From assembly GCF_002210285.1 (NCBI RefSeq), contig NZ_MWQE01000001.1, forward strand, positions 310,001 to 374,000: a DNA stretch of 64,000 nt. Reading direction: 5' to 3'. Position 1 is the stretch's first letter. Each line of letters starts with the position of its first letter. Position numbers and translations under genes: made by a program. This stretch comes from Fibrobacter sp. UWR2 (GTDB taxonomy: Bacteria; Fibrobacterota; Fibrobacteria; Fibrobacterales; Fibrobacteraceae). Below the pieces are notes generated by a model. The model did no database searches. It was not told the DNA's origin and was given only the letters and a program-made list of their open reading frames with translations. Shown piece by piece: positions 32,388-42,800 of the stretch.

Positions 32388-33713
32388 TTATCTAAATAGA
32401 AAATTTTCGTCGTATGCGCCACCTTCGACGTCTTCGACCTGCCGGATATTCCTCAATATCGAGTGCTCCTCGACGGTCTTTTGCCCCTGAAGCTTCTTGA
32501 GGCCCTTGCCGAAATGCTTTTCTGCTGCTTTGATGGCGCATTGAATATTCGCACCCTCCGTACAGGGGTAGTCGGGCACAAGTCCTTTCCCGTGATACGA
32601 ATTCCCCTTTGGGGTGTAGAATTCGAGCGTCGTGATGGTTGCCAGCCCTCCGTCGACGGTGTTCCAGGACGATTGCCCGATTCCCTTGCCGAATGTGGTC
32701 GTCCCGGCAAGCGGAATGTCGGTCAACTCGCGAACTGCCGCGATAAATATCTCGGCGCACGAGGCACTTCTCTCGTTGGCAAGCATGATGAACTTGCCGC
32801 TCTCTCCGGGGTCGCCCGCCTTGGCCTCCCTGCTGGACTCAAATTTGGTGCGCTTGCCGTCGGCCGAAAATACATACCAGCCTCTTGACGACAGTGTTCC
32901 CTTCTTCACGAACAGGTCCGCCATCCTGATGCACTGGTCCACATGTCCGCCGGGATTGTTCCTGAGGTCGAGAATGCGGATGGACTTGTCGTGCGCAGTG
33001 GAATCCAGGTGGGCGGCGAGTTCCCCGTAGGTGCCGTTTTCTCGGTCGAGCGTGTTCAGTTTGAATTCACGGATGTTGATGACTTCGTAGTCGCCGATGG
33101 TATCTACGAGAACCGTGGGCGCGTAGATGGTCTCTCGCGTCATCTCGTATGTGTGCGTGGAATCGCCGAAAGCGATGACCAGGGTGATATCTGCGTTCTC
33201 GTTGAATACCGAGGTGTACGTGATATCCGCATCTTCTCCGGTGAGTGGAATGCCGTTTATCGAAATAACCCGGCCACCCTTTGGGACTCCGGCGCGATCG
33301 GCGGGGCTTTGGGGAAATACATGCCGCACGGAGAGCGGGAATTCTTCATCGGGATTGAACCAGAATTCGAGTCCGATGTCGCCGGTAATGACGCTTGTGT
33401 TCCGGGACTCGATGACTTCTTCGCTCTTTGCGGGTTCCGTATAGCGGGTGTACTTGTCCGAGAGCGCGTTGTAGAGAACCTGTATGGAATCGCCCTCTTC
33501 GGGGAGTTTCTTTAGTTCGTCTCCGTACAGATATGTCTTCTGCAGAAGCCAGTAGTTGTAGGCGTATTCGTCGGGCGCGGGAGTGCTTTCCACCGGCTCG
33601 AGAAAATCACTGCATGCGGCGAGCAACGCTACTAGCGGGAGGAAAAAAATGTGGAATGTGGAATGTGGGATGTGGAGTGAGCTTCGTGTAATGATTGATT
33701 TTTCATTTGTCAT
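32388..33713 (-). CDS. S41 family C-terminal processing protease, lipoprotein (copy 2)
   Basis: This 441-residue protein parallels its downstream neighbour: lipobox L-L-A-A-C-S near residue 34 from the chosen start, a PDZ region with I-G-L-E-F and P-A-D-R-A-G-V-P-K-G-G, L-D-L-R-N-N-P-G-G-H-V-D-Q, nucleophile S in R-S-A-S-C-A-E and base K in T-T-F-G-K-G-I-G-Q-S. I start at the ATG at 33713 (MTNEKS); the frame stays open to 33743. The long n-region of the signal peptide is encoded by a run of CCACATT-type 7-mer repeats and reads H-I-P-H-S-T-F-H-I-F, which is unusual. Substrates are unknown; envelope protein turnover is the family role. Confidence 0.85.
   Translation of the reverse strand: MTNEKSIITRSSLHIPHSTFHIFFLPLVALLAACSDFLEPVESTPAPDEYAYNYWLLQKTYLYGDELKKLPEEGDSIQVLYNALSDKYTRYTEPAKSEEVIESRNTSVITGDIGLEFWFNPDEEFPLSVRHVFPQSPADRAGVPKGGRVISINGIPLTGEDADITYTSVFNENADITLVIAFGDSTHTYEMTRETIYAPTVLVDTIGDYEVINIREFKLNTLDRENGTYGELAAHLDSTAHDKSIRILDLRNNPGGHVDQCIRMADLFVKKGTLSSRGWYVFSADGKRTKFESSREAKAGDPGESGKFIMLANERSASCAEIFIAAVRELTDIPLAGTTTFGKGIGQSSWNTVDGGLATITTLEFYTPKGNSYHGKGLVPDYPCTEGANIQCAIKAAEKHFGKGLKKLQGQKTVEEHSILRNIRQVEDVEGGAYDENFLFR
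33648..33675. repeat. Four tandem copies of a 7-mer (AATGTGG)
   Basis: Three exact copies of AATGTGG and a fourth with one change (GATGTGG) run head to tail inside the signal-peptide coding part of the second S41 gene. Degenerate copies (AATGTGAGG, AATGTGGGG on the opposite strand) occur just upstream near 33715-33745. Confidence 0.8.
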
Positions 33714-33764
33714 TTCACACCTCACATTCTTCGTTCCCCACATTCAGCACTGCGCCAAGGGCGC

Positions 33765-34517
33765 TTACTGGTCTACCTTTATGCCCTTCTTGTCGAGCAA
33801 GATACGGGGGATGCCGCCTTCCATCGGGTTTTCGACGACGGAGATGGTTTCGAGGCTATCGCACTGGGCGAGCGACTCGGGGAGTGTCGAAAGCTGGTTG
33901 GCGTCGAGTACGAGTTCGCGGAGCTTCTTCAGGTTGCCAAGTTCGGAGGGAACGGCACCGAGGCTGTTGCCGGACACCATGAGGATTTCGAGATTCGAAA
34001 GTTCTCCGAGCGTTCCGGGGATAGATGTCAAGTCGTTGTTGTCGAGGTAGAGCTTCACGAGGCTTTCCATCTTGCCGATGCTTGCGGGAATTTCGGAAAG
34101 CATGTTATCGTGCAGGGAAAGCTTTACAACTTTTTTCCAGTTTCCAATTTCTTGCGGCAGGTCGAGCATCTGGTTCTTGGCGATGTTCACCGTGCGGAGG
34201 TTTACAAGGTTGCCGACCGAGGCGGGCAGTTCCGAAAGGCTGTTGTAGCCCAGGTACAGGTGCTCGAGTTTCTTGAGGTCGCCGATAGTCTCGGGGAGTT
34301 CCATCAGGTCGTTTTCGCTGATGGAAAGGCTCTTCAGGTTCTTGAGCTTGCCGATTTCGTCCGGAATCTCGACGAGTTTGTTGCGGTCGAGGTTCAGTTC
34401 TTCGAGTGTCTCGATTTCAAAAAGTTCGGGCGGAAGGAGCCTGAGTTCCTTCTGGGAAAGGTCGAGCGAGGTGGCCTTTTCGGACTTGGCTTTTGCAATA
34501 ATATCGAGCAGATTCAT
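33765..34517 (-). CDS. Leucine-rich repeat protein
   Basis: This 250-residue protein consists almost wholly of about nine 23-residue leucine-rich repeats of the bacterial type (L-x-x-L-P-x-x-I-G-x-L-x-x-L-x-x-L-x-L-x-x-N-x), from about residue 20 to 240. There is no signal peptide, membrane segment or attached enzyme domain, so a cytoplasmic protein-interaction scaffold is likely. Asn ladders and regular P-x-x-I-G segments indicate a single continuous solenoid. It lies directly upstream of the S41 pair on the same strand, separated by about 50 nt of repeat-like sequence. Partner unknown. Confidence 0.88.
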   Translation of the reverse strand: MNLLDIIAKAKSEKATSLDLSQKELRLLPPELFEIETLEELNLDRNKLVEIPDEIGKLKNLKSLSISENDLMELPETIGDLKKLEHLYLGYNSLSELPASVGNLVNLRTVNIAKNQMLDLPQEIGNWKKVVKLSLHDNMLSEIPASIGKMESLVKLYLDNNDLTSIPGTLGELSNLEILMVSGNSLGAVPSELGNLKKLRELVLDANQLSTLPESLAQCDSLETISVVENPMEGGIPRILLDKKGIKVDQ

Positions 34518-34783
34518 AAAACTCTCCTAGACAATAGACTTACACTGTAAATCATAGTATTTTTCCCCGATTTTGCGGCAACGGACGTAAAAAAATACGA
34601 AAAAAACAAAAATCTATACATGTGAGCACTGCTTTTTGCCCTTTATATTGGTGTTTTTACAAAAGATTTGTTATTTTTTTACTCAAATTGGTGTTTTGAA
34701 ACTATTTTTAATGTGCGAAATACCATGCTACATTCATATATGTATATATATGCTTTGTCGCAAGTATAATAATTGAGGAAAAA
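34518..34783 (+). promoter_or_regulatory. AT-rich control region of the AIPR-like gene with 11-bp direct repeats
   Basis: This 266-nt spacer holds two exact copies of ATTGGTGTTTT at 34647-34657 and 34687-34697, exactly 40 bp apart (close to four helical turns). A TATAAT lies at 34765-34770, very near the ATG at 34784, and GAGGAA provides a ribosome binding site. The repeats may be operator half-sites; the promoter position is not clear. Confidence 0.5.
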
Positions 34784-36676
34784 ATGGAACTAACAAAATC
34801 GCAGGAACGCCGCTTGGCATTTGTCGCTAGCCTCTTGAGTCTCAACGCTAATGATCCTAACGACCGAATAAAGGCACTCCGGCATCTGAATCTAGACGAA
34901 AACGCCTGTTTCCACGGATTCCAGTATTCTCAGGGCTTCATGGAATTCTTTATCTTCCTGGATGAGGATACTCCGCTTGAAAAGGTTGTCGCACACCTGA
35001 ATTCCGACCTGAAACAGTTGCAGATTGCGGTGTTCCGCACAAGCGACCCCACAAACCCGTTTTTCCTGTCGCTCCGCGAAGAAGCAGACCCGTGGGACGT
35101 GAAAAAGATTTCTGACGGCGACGAAGATGAAGATGAAGACGCTCCGGCAAGCCGCCCGTACATGGAAACACTCCAGATTACCGTGCTCCGCACCAAGGCG
35201 AGCCGTGACCTGACTGACTCCGAACTGGAACGCACCCTCAAGGATATGCGCCGCAAGCTCGGCATCTGGAAGAACGAAGTGAAGGCGAAACTCGAGATTA
35301 TCGCCGAACACGACGACCTTACCCGTGACCTCCGCAGCGCCGATGACAAACTCGAAATTGTCATGGAATCCGAACCGCTCCACCTCACTAGCGATCATGG
35401 CGAACTCTTCCTCGGTTTCTGCCCGATCCGCACGATTTTCGACTACCACGTTGCCCTCGGTAAGCGCCTCAAGACGAAGCACAACATGGCTATCGTCAGT
35501 TCCAACATCCGTACTTACCTCGGTAACCTTACCCACACGAACGCGGCCCTCATCGATGCCTTCCAGACCATGGAACGTAACGACGACGAAAACGTGAACG
35601 TGGACGATTTCCCGTTCCTGCACAACGGTATGACCCTCACGGGCGATGACCTGCGCGCCAAGGAACGCGACGGCAAGAAGGTGCTCGTCATCGAACGCCC
35701 GAAGATCATCAACGGTGCCCAGTCCCTCTTCACTTACGAAACCTATGCGAAGAAGAGCAAGAAGCCCGTGAACCCGATGGTTCTCGTGAAGGTCGTTGTG
35801 CCGTACCCCGGTGCCGACAACTTCCTGAACCAGGTGACCATGGCCAACAACCGCCAGAACCCGGTGTTCAGCTACCACCTGCGTGCAGCTGACGACCTGC
35901 AGTTCTTCATCTGGCAGCGTTACCAGGAAGAAGGCTTTACCTACGTTTACAAGGATGGCGTGCGCCTCAAAGCACGTACCCGTAAGCTCGAAGTGCGCAT
36001 GCGCCCCGAACTTGCCAAGACCCTCTTTATGATGGACGGCAAACTCAGCGAATGCCGCAGCAGCGACTGCATCTTCGACAAGGAAACCCTGTACCAGCGT
36101 TGCTTCGGCGCGTTCGTGCGTGTTTCCCCGGACAAGGAAAAGGACTTTGTACGCAAGACCATCGCCTTCACGAAGGCTTGGCAGCTCCTTAGCCGCCTCC
36201 CGATCAAGATCCGCAAGGTGACTCCGGGCAAGGGCGTGTCTATCGAAGCTAACGACGATAACCCGCTGACCAAGATTACCTGGAATGGCCGTCTTGAAGA
36301 CAAGTTCATCTTCCGTAGCGCCGTGAAGGACCTCGTTGTGGCTCTCGCGCTCAAGCACTGGCTTGTGTACGGTGACCCGATCCAGGACTTCGAATGGCTC
36401 GTGGAAAACGAACTGAACTTCAACGAATCCATCCTCAAGTACGCTTCCAAGATCTATACGGAAGACCTGAAGGGAATCCTTATCAACGAATTCAAGGACA
36501 ACACGGCGTACTACGACACCATCACCACTATCGACAAGGATAGCGGCGAATCGGTGGAACGTCGCCTGTGGAAGGGCTTCGCCAACACGGCGACCTACGA
36601 AAAGATGATGGATCTCCTGGTGAAGAAGAACCCCGCATGGGCGAAGGTCCGCGGTGGCATCGAGATGTTCATCTAG
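34784..36676 (+). CDS. AIPR family (abortive infection phage resistance-like) protein
   Basis: This 630-residue protein resembles the AIPR family, named for proteins linked to abortive phage resistance, whose biochemical role is not established. The core lies at about 237-320: V-S-S-N-I-R-T-Y-L-G-N, then F-P-F-L-H-N-G-M-T-L-T (the family F-x-x-x-N-N-G-I-T pattern with His in place of the first Asn) and P-K-I-I-N-G-A-Q-S (family P-x-I-V-N-G-C-Q-T). The N-terminal 200 residues hold an acidic spacer (D-G-D-E-D-E-D-E-D-A near 111-120). No nuclease or ATPase motif is seen. Codon use matches highly expressed host genes, unlike recently acquired defence genes. It stands alone with its own control region and terminator. 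Confidence 0.7.
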   Translation: MELTKSQERRLAFVASLLSLNANDPNDRIKALRHLNLDENACFHGFQYSQGFMEFFIFLDEDTPLEKVVAHLNSDLKQLQIAVFRTSDPTNPFFLSLREEADPWDVKKISDGDEDEDEDAPASRPYMETLQITVLRTKASRDLTDSELERTLKDMRRKLGIWKNEVKAKLEIIAEHDDLTRDLRSADDKLEIVMESEPLHLTSDHGELFLGFCPIRTIFDYHVALGKRLKTKHNMAIVSSNIRTYLGNLTHTNAALIDAFQTMERNDDENVNVDDFPFLHNGMTLTGDDLRAKERDGKKVLVIERPKIINGAQSLFTYETYAKKSKKPVNPMVLVKVVVPYPGADNFLNQVTMANNRQNPVFSYHLRAADDLQFFIWQRYQEEGFTYVYKDGVRLKARTRKLEVRMRPELAKTLFMMDGKLSECRSSDCIFDKETLYQRCFGAFVRVSPDKEKDFVRKTIAFTKAWQLLSRLPIKIRKVTPGKGVSIEANDDNPLTKITWNGRLEDKFIFRSAVKDLVVALALKHWLVYGDPIQDFEWLVENELNFNESILKYASKIYTEDLKGILINEFKDNTAYYDTITTIDKDSGESVERRLWKGFANTATYEKMMDLLVKKNPAWAKVRGGIEMFI

Positions 36677-36698
36677 TCGCTCTTCTAAAGTATCGAAA

Positions 36699-36733
36699 AC
36701 GCCTGCGGTTCTTGGACTGCAGGTGTTTTTTTT
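36699..36733 (+). terminator. Terminator of the AIPR-like gene
   Basis: An 8-bp stem (36699-36706 with 36719-36726, one G-T pair) is followed by eight T residues, 20 nt past the stop. Confidence 0.85.
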
Positions 36734-36811
36734 GTAAAAAATTTGCTAATTTACCGCAAAAATCAACTTTCCGATGAATTTGGCATCGCCGAATTCTGTA
36801 TTTTGTGACTG

Positions 36812-39800
36812 TTGCTATTTAGAAGGTTCTTACATAGAACCCCGTCGGGTTTTTTTGCCCTTTGCCTAACGGCATTCGGCATCGCGTGGTCTCAGGGAGA
36901 TGCTCCCGTGAGCGTCTCCGCAGATGCGGAATCTGCGGACTCGACTGCGGCTGACCCTGCGGAAACGGAATGGCAGCCTACGCTGAACTACTTCCCGCTG
37001 CCCTCGTCGGCGACTCCGTTGAATAGCCTTCTGCCGTTTGGCGGTGTGGGTGCATCTCCCCGCCTGATGAAAGAAACGAAGGGGCAGGTGTTCACGCACG
37101 ACATCAACATGGCGACGCGTGAACTCGACGTGAGCGAGAAACGCGTGAACTCGGTGTCGAGGGATACGACGACGCTCTGGTCGGCACACTATCCGGAACT
37201 GACAGACTACGTGGCGGACATGTACGACGTGGGCCGCAAGAACCTGTGGCTCAATAGCCTTATCGGGCAGCGCGATGAAGGCTACGAGGCGCCCGAGACG
37301 GGCTCCATGTTCGACATCACGATTCCGGTGAACATGCCTGCATGGATGAAGACCTTCGGTTTCGACAAGCCGAAACTGATGCTGCAGGGAACGATGAACG
37401 TACGCCTCAAGGGGTACGGGGAACTGGATGATGCCGAGGGTAGCACCAAGACTAGTCTCTGGCCGTCGCCTTCGCTCGAGTACGAACCGAGCTTTATGGT
37501 GAAGGGAAAGATTGGCCCGTATATCACGGTAGAGGTCAACAACGTGGAAAGTGGCCTTGGTGTGCAGAACCAGGTGCGCGTGGTATACGAGGAATCGTTC
37601 AAGGGAGAATTCGAGGACTACATACTGCAGCGTGTCGAGGCGGGTACGACTTCGCTTTCGCTTACCGGTACGGAACTTACGGGTTACTCTGAAAACCACC
37701 AGGGCCTGTTCGGTATCAAGGCTGACTGGAAGTTGGGTGACTGGAGGCTTACGACGATTGCCTCGCAGGATGGTGGAAGCCAGGAAGAATACACCATCAA
37801 CGCCTCGGAGACCACTACGGAATTCCAGGTGCTCGACAAGCAGTTCATATCTTACCGCTACTACTTCTTGAACCATGAGGCGAGGAATGCCTACATCAAT
37901 GCTGCGATTGCGGGCCGCACCACCTCTAGTTACCCGGCGACGAACCTCAAGCTCTACAAGAGAAGTGCGCTGAACAACTCGAAGGATGTCCTCGACAACA
38001 TTAAGGTCGTGTACACGACTCCGAGCGGCAAGACCATCGAGAAGAAGGTCGAACGCATGGTGGAAATCCCCAGTGGCGAATATACCTACGACCAGAAGAC
38101 GGGTATCTTGAAGGTGAACGGCGTAACACGTACGACACTCTTGGCAGCAAGCTGGAGCGACGACGGAACGGGCCGTACCGGAACGACGATTAACGATGGC
38201 GCCAAGATTGTGTTGATTCAGTGGGATGCGGAACTTGCGGAACTGACCGATATCAGCAAGCTCATGCTCCGTAACGTCTATTCCATCGGCATCACCGATG
38301 CGAGTGCCTCGAGCTTTGTGCTGCGCATGAAGAACAAGTCCGGAGTGGCGGGGTCGTTCCTCAAGACGATTGGTGTCGCGGACACTTCAACGGGTAGTCC
38401 GCTGGTGAGCGACGCTACGATTTTCAAGAAGGATGCGAACGGCAACTACACGGGCGAAATGTGGCTCCCGTGTAAACCGCTTTCGGAGTATTCGGGCGCG
38501 AATGCGACAGAGCGTGCGCGCACGAACTGCTTGGAACCGTTGCGCCTGCTCGATACGACAAACGCTGTCTCGCAGCTCTATACGCTTCCGGTTTACAACC
38601 TGAACCGCTACACGAGCCAGTTCTATTTTGAATCGGTTGGCAAGCGCCGTAATTCTACGATTAGCGTGCGTGACCCGAACTCGAGCTATTCCGTGAGCGG
38701 TAGCGCCTGTATGGATATTTCGCCGGGTACGGAAAAGCTTACTGCGGGTTCTACCGTACTTACCCGCGGCACCGACTACGAGGTGAACTACGAACTCGGC
38801 CAGATTGAACTCTTGAGCGAGCGCGCCCTTGACCCGAATAAGGAAATCAAGGTCACCTTTGAATGTGAACCGCTTTTCGAGATCGACAACAAGCTCTTGC
38901 TGGGCGCGCGAGCGGAATTGCCGCTGGAACGTTACGGGTTCGGTACGGGTTCCGTATTCGGCATTACCGCCCTCTACAAGAGCCAGAGCACTACGGCCAA
39001 GACCCCGACTCTCGGTAACGAACCCTTCTCCAGTTTCTTGTGGGGCATGAACCTGCGCCTGCAAGATACAGTCCAGGCTCTTACCGACCTCGTGAACATG
39101 ATTCCGGGTATCAATACCGAAGCCAAGTCCAGCTGGCGCTTCGAAGCGGAATTTGCCGGCAGCCGCCACAATGCGAATACCAGTGACGATGCCGAGGCGC
39201 TTGTCGAAGATTTCGAGGCGACGTCGAACGGCCTTACGTACCCGCTGTCGAGACTTTCGTGGTACCATGCGTCTCCTCCGGGCGGCGTGGCGAGCAACCC
39301 TTCGACATATATCGAGAACCAGGACTATCGTCACAAGGGCGAGTTTATCTGGCACAGCAATAATACCGAACTCTACAAGTACATCTACCCGAACGTCGGT
39401 AACTCCGACGTGGATAACCAGCACCTGACCGTACTCAAGATGACGCTCCGCGCCAACGACAACTTGGCGGGAAATTCCTGGGGTGGCGTGATGAGGCCTA
39501 ATAGCGCCTACTATCAGGACATGAGCCAGATGAAGTATATCGAGGTGGTGGCCCGCGGTAACGTGGGATCGATCTTCCTCGACTTGGGGCAGGTGAGCGA
39601 AGACCTTTCCATTAATGGCGAAGAACCTAACGGCTACTACAACGGTGAAAACGAACTAGGCTCGACGACTGCGCTCCACGACAATGGTCTTGACGGAAAA
39701 TCGGGTGACGAGGAATCCCGAACCGTATGGGACTGCCGTATTTCGGGCTGCGAGAAAACGGTGTGGAACTCGACCAACTCGGGCGCCGTAACCGATATTG

Positions 39801-42800
39801 CATTGGATAACTTCGACGAGGACCTGGACGACGACAGCGACCCGCCGGTCACCATCAACGGTACGGAAAACAACTCCGGTGAACGTACGTACGATACCGA
39901 GGATATCAACAAGAATGGCTCGCTCGATACCGACATCAACTTCGTACGCTACCGCATCGACCTTTCGGATACGGACAGGACGAATTTCGAAGAACTCCGG
40001 AATGGATGGCGCAAGTGGCGTATCCCGCTGAACCAGTACGACACGATTGTATCTTCGGCGGGTAGCGACTACAAGTCCATCTTGGCCCAGTCCCTGTATA
40101 CCCGCTTGTGGATTGGCAAACTGAATCCGGGTGTTGCGGAAGCAAAGGTGCAGATTGTGAGCCTTGCCGTGCTGGGTAACGCCTGGGAAGAAACGACGGT
40201 CGCCGACCTGTACAAGACTAGCTCGACGGAACATTCCCAGATTGTGAGCGTGAACGGGAACGAGACCACGATATCGGAGAACGTGTCTTCGTCGGATACG
40301 ACGTATGTGAGGGTTTCGACCATCAATAGCCGCGAAGATGCGAATACGTATTTCAAGTCACCGAACACCAAGACGGAACGCGATTCCGAGACGAACGCCC
40401 CGCTGAAGGAGACTGCTCTTAAACTAGATTACCAGAATATGCGGCCGGGCCAGGAAGTAGGTGTGACGCGCATATTCGAGACCGACAAGAAGGACCTCTC
40501 CTCGTACAAGTCATTGAAGATGGAAATCCACTACACGACGCCCGCGAAGACTGTCCCGATCAGGTTCGCCCTGCAGTTCGGTTCCGGTTCTCTAGACGGT
40601 TCCAGCGATTACTACGAATGGAGTTTCCGCCCGGTAAAATACGACGGTTCTTCGTGTGAACGCGAACAGGACTGCCACGAAGAAAACTGGCTTGCGAACG
40701 CATTCGCCATGAATGTCTCGGACTTCTCCGACCTGAAGCAGGGAAGGCGCCCGCCGTTTGTGGAGCCCGTGGTGAAGGAACTCGGAGGCGACCGCGAGGA
40801 AAGACTCCGCCTGGTAGGTAACCCGACCGTTACGAACATTGACTGGATGCGCTTCGTGATTATTGCGGACTCGAGTGCATCTGCCGATGACCTCGAGGGT
40901 ACCTTCTGGATTGATGACTTGCGCCTTTCGGACATGGATACGGAATGGGGCTACGCGGCCCGTACCTCGGCTCAGGTGAACTTCGCGGACTTCCTCTCTG
41001 TTTCCGGTGCCGTGCGTTACCAGGACGGAAACTTCGCAACGCTCAAGACAACGGGCGGGTCTCCGAAACCGAAACTTTCGCAGGCGGCATCCCAGCTCGA
41101 TGTATCGGGCGATGTGTCGATTAGCCTGAACAAGTTCCTCAACGATAGCCTCGGATTCCATATTCCGCTCAATCTCGGTTACAGGAGTTCTACGAAGCGC
41201 CCCTACATGAAACCTTCGGATGACCTGACCCTTGACCGCAGTGGATTTGGCGAACTCACGAAGGACATGTTCCAGAATGAACTTGCCGTGACATCGGGTA
41301 AGGAAGAACAGAAACTTCGTGACGGTGCACAGTCCAAGGGTTACGAATCGTACACGCGTGAAAAGAACTTCAGCATAAGCTATAGCAAGAATTACAAGGC
41401 GTCGGATTCCAAGGTGGGCGAGGCGCTCTCGCAGATCTTCCTGGAACGCCCGGCGGCAAGTTACTCCTTTAGGCAGTCGGAAGGCCGTGCGACAACTACG
41501 GCGGACTCTACGTATTCCTACCATACGATGCTTGAATACAAGTTGGGAACCTTTAGCCTGTTCAAGTTGAAGCCCTTCGAGAAACTGGCGAAGTCCGAGA
41601 ATTCGTTCCTGAAGGCCCTTGCGAAGACGGAACTTGAACCGTGGCCGCAGACCTTTGACTTGACCCTGTTCGACTTCAACTACGTGCGTTATGTGAACCA
41701 GGTGCGCGACCCCGATTTCGTGGAACCGCAGGTCGACAAGGTCGTGACCTATACCGCAGATTTGACCCACAAGCTGAATATGCGCTGGAACATCCTTTCG
41801 TTCCTCTCTACGAGTTACTCCTTGAATATCAAGCGTGACATGTATGGCGGCGGCGATAGGGAAGGGTTCGTGAAGGAAAACTTCTTCTCGCCCGATGAAG
41901 GCGGCCTGTTCGCGAGCGGTTACGTGTTTGACTTCGACCATACCGACAGGAAGGTCTATGTGTCGCACGACAGCCTGGTCATCATACCGACCGATACGGT
42001 GGCGCGCACGAATGCTGCCGGCGTGAAGCAGACGATAGACATGTCGAACCCGGATTCCTATGAGATTCGTTACGATACGACGGTGTTCTACAAGGTCGAT
42101 AGTGTGGGGCATCGCGAGTATGGCAAATCTTACGGTATCCTCCGTAACGAACGTTCTAGGCAGCAACAGTTCAAGGTGAGTTTCAACCCGCGCCTTATAC
42201 CCTTCTTGCCGTTCAATGCAAACTTCACCTCGGATTTCAACCAGCAGAAGACGATTCCCGATGCCTTTGATTTCATGGACCAGAATAACCTCGAAAAGAA
42301 CTACTGGACCATTTCGCAGACGAACCGTTTTGAATTCAGCCCGACGCTCAAGATTATCGACTTCCTGAAACTCTTCGGTGACGAGTCCAAGGTGGTGAAA
42401 CTCTTCGAGAAGATCAAGTGGCGCGAAGTCCGCTTCAACTGGAACGCAAGTACCAATACCATCGGTGAAAACTTCACTCTTGCCCAGCTCTACGAACAGC
42501 AGGGCGTGTCTCCGCTGCAATATTACCTGTACGGCCTCGGCCTTGGGAATGGCTACCGCAATCGTGGCCTCTGGAATATCGTCTCGGGCGACATGGGGCT
42601 CACTTCCCGCGGTGACTTCGAAAGGTTTGGCCAGTACCGCAACAGGGATGTCGATACGCTTGTGTACCAGGGTAATTTCCGCCATGCCGTGTCGCGCAGT
42701 TTCCAGATTGGTACGGGCATTACGCTCCCGATATGGGATATCGGCCTTACGGGTGATCTGCAGTGGAAGGAAGACTTCTCGCAGTCCCGTGAATACCCGC

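Noticed and set aside
34765-34770. TATAAT as the -10 box of the AIPR-like gene
   Set aside because: It lies only 13 nt before the ATG, so the transcript would start within the ribosome binding site; no -35 box fits either.
40592-42685. A 697-codon open frame antisense to sprA
   Set aside because: It mirrors sprA codon structure on the opposite strand, lacks a ribosome binding site and has low-complexity, charge-rich composition typical of an antisense shadow of a GC-rich gene.
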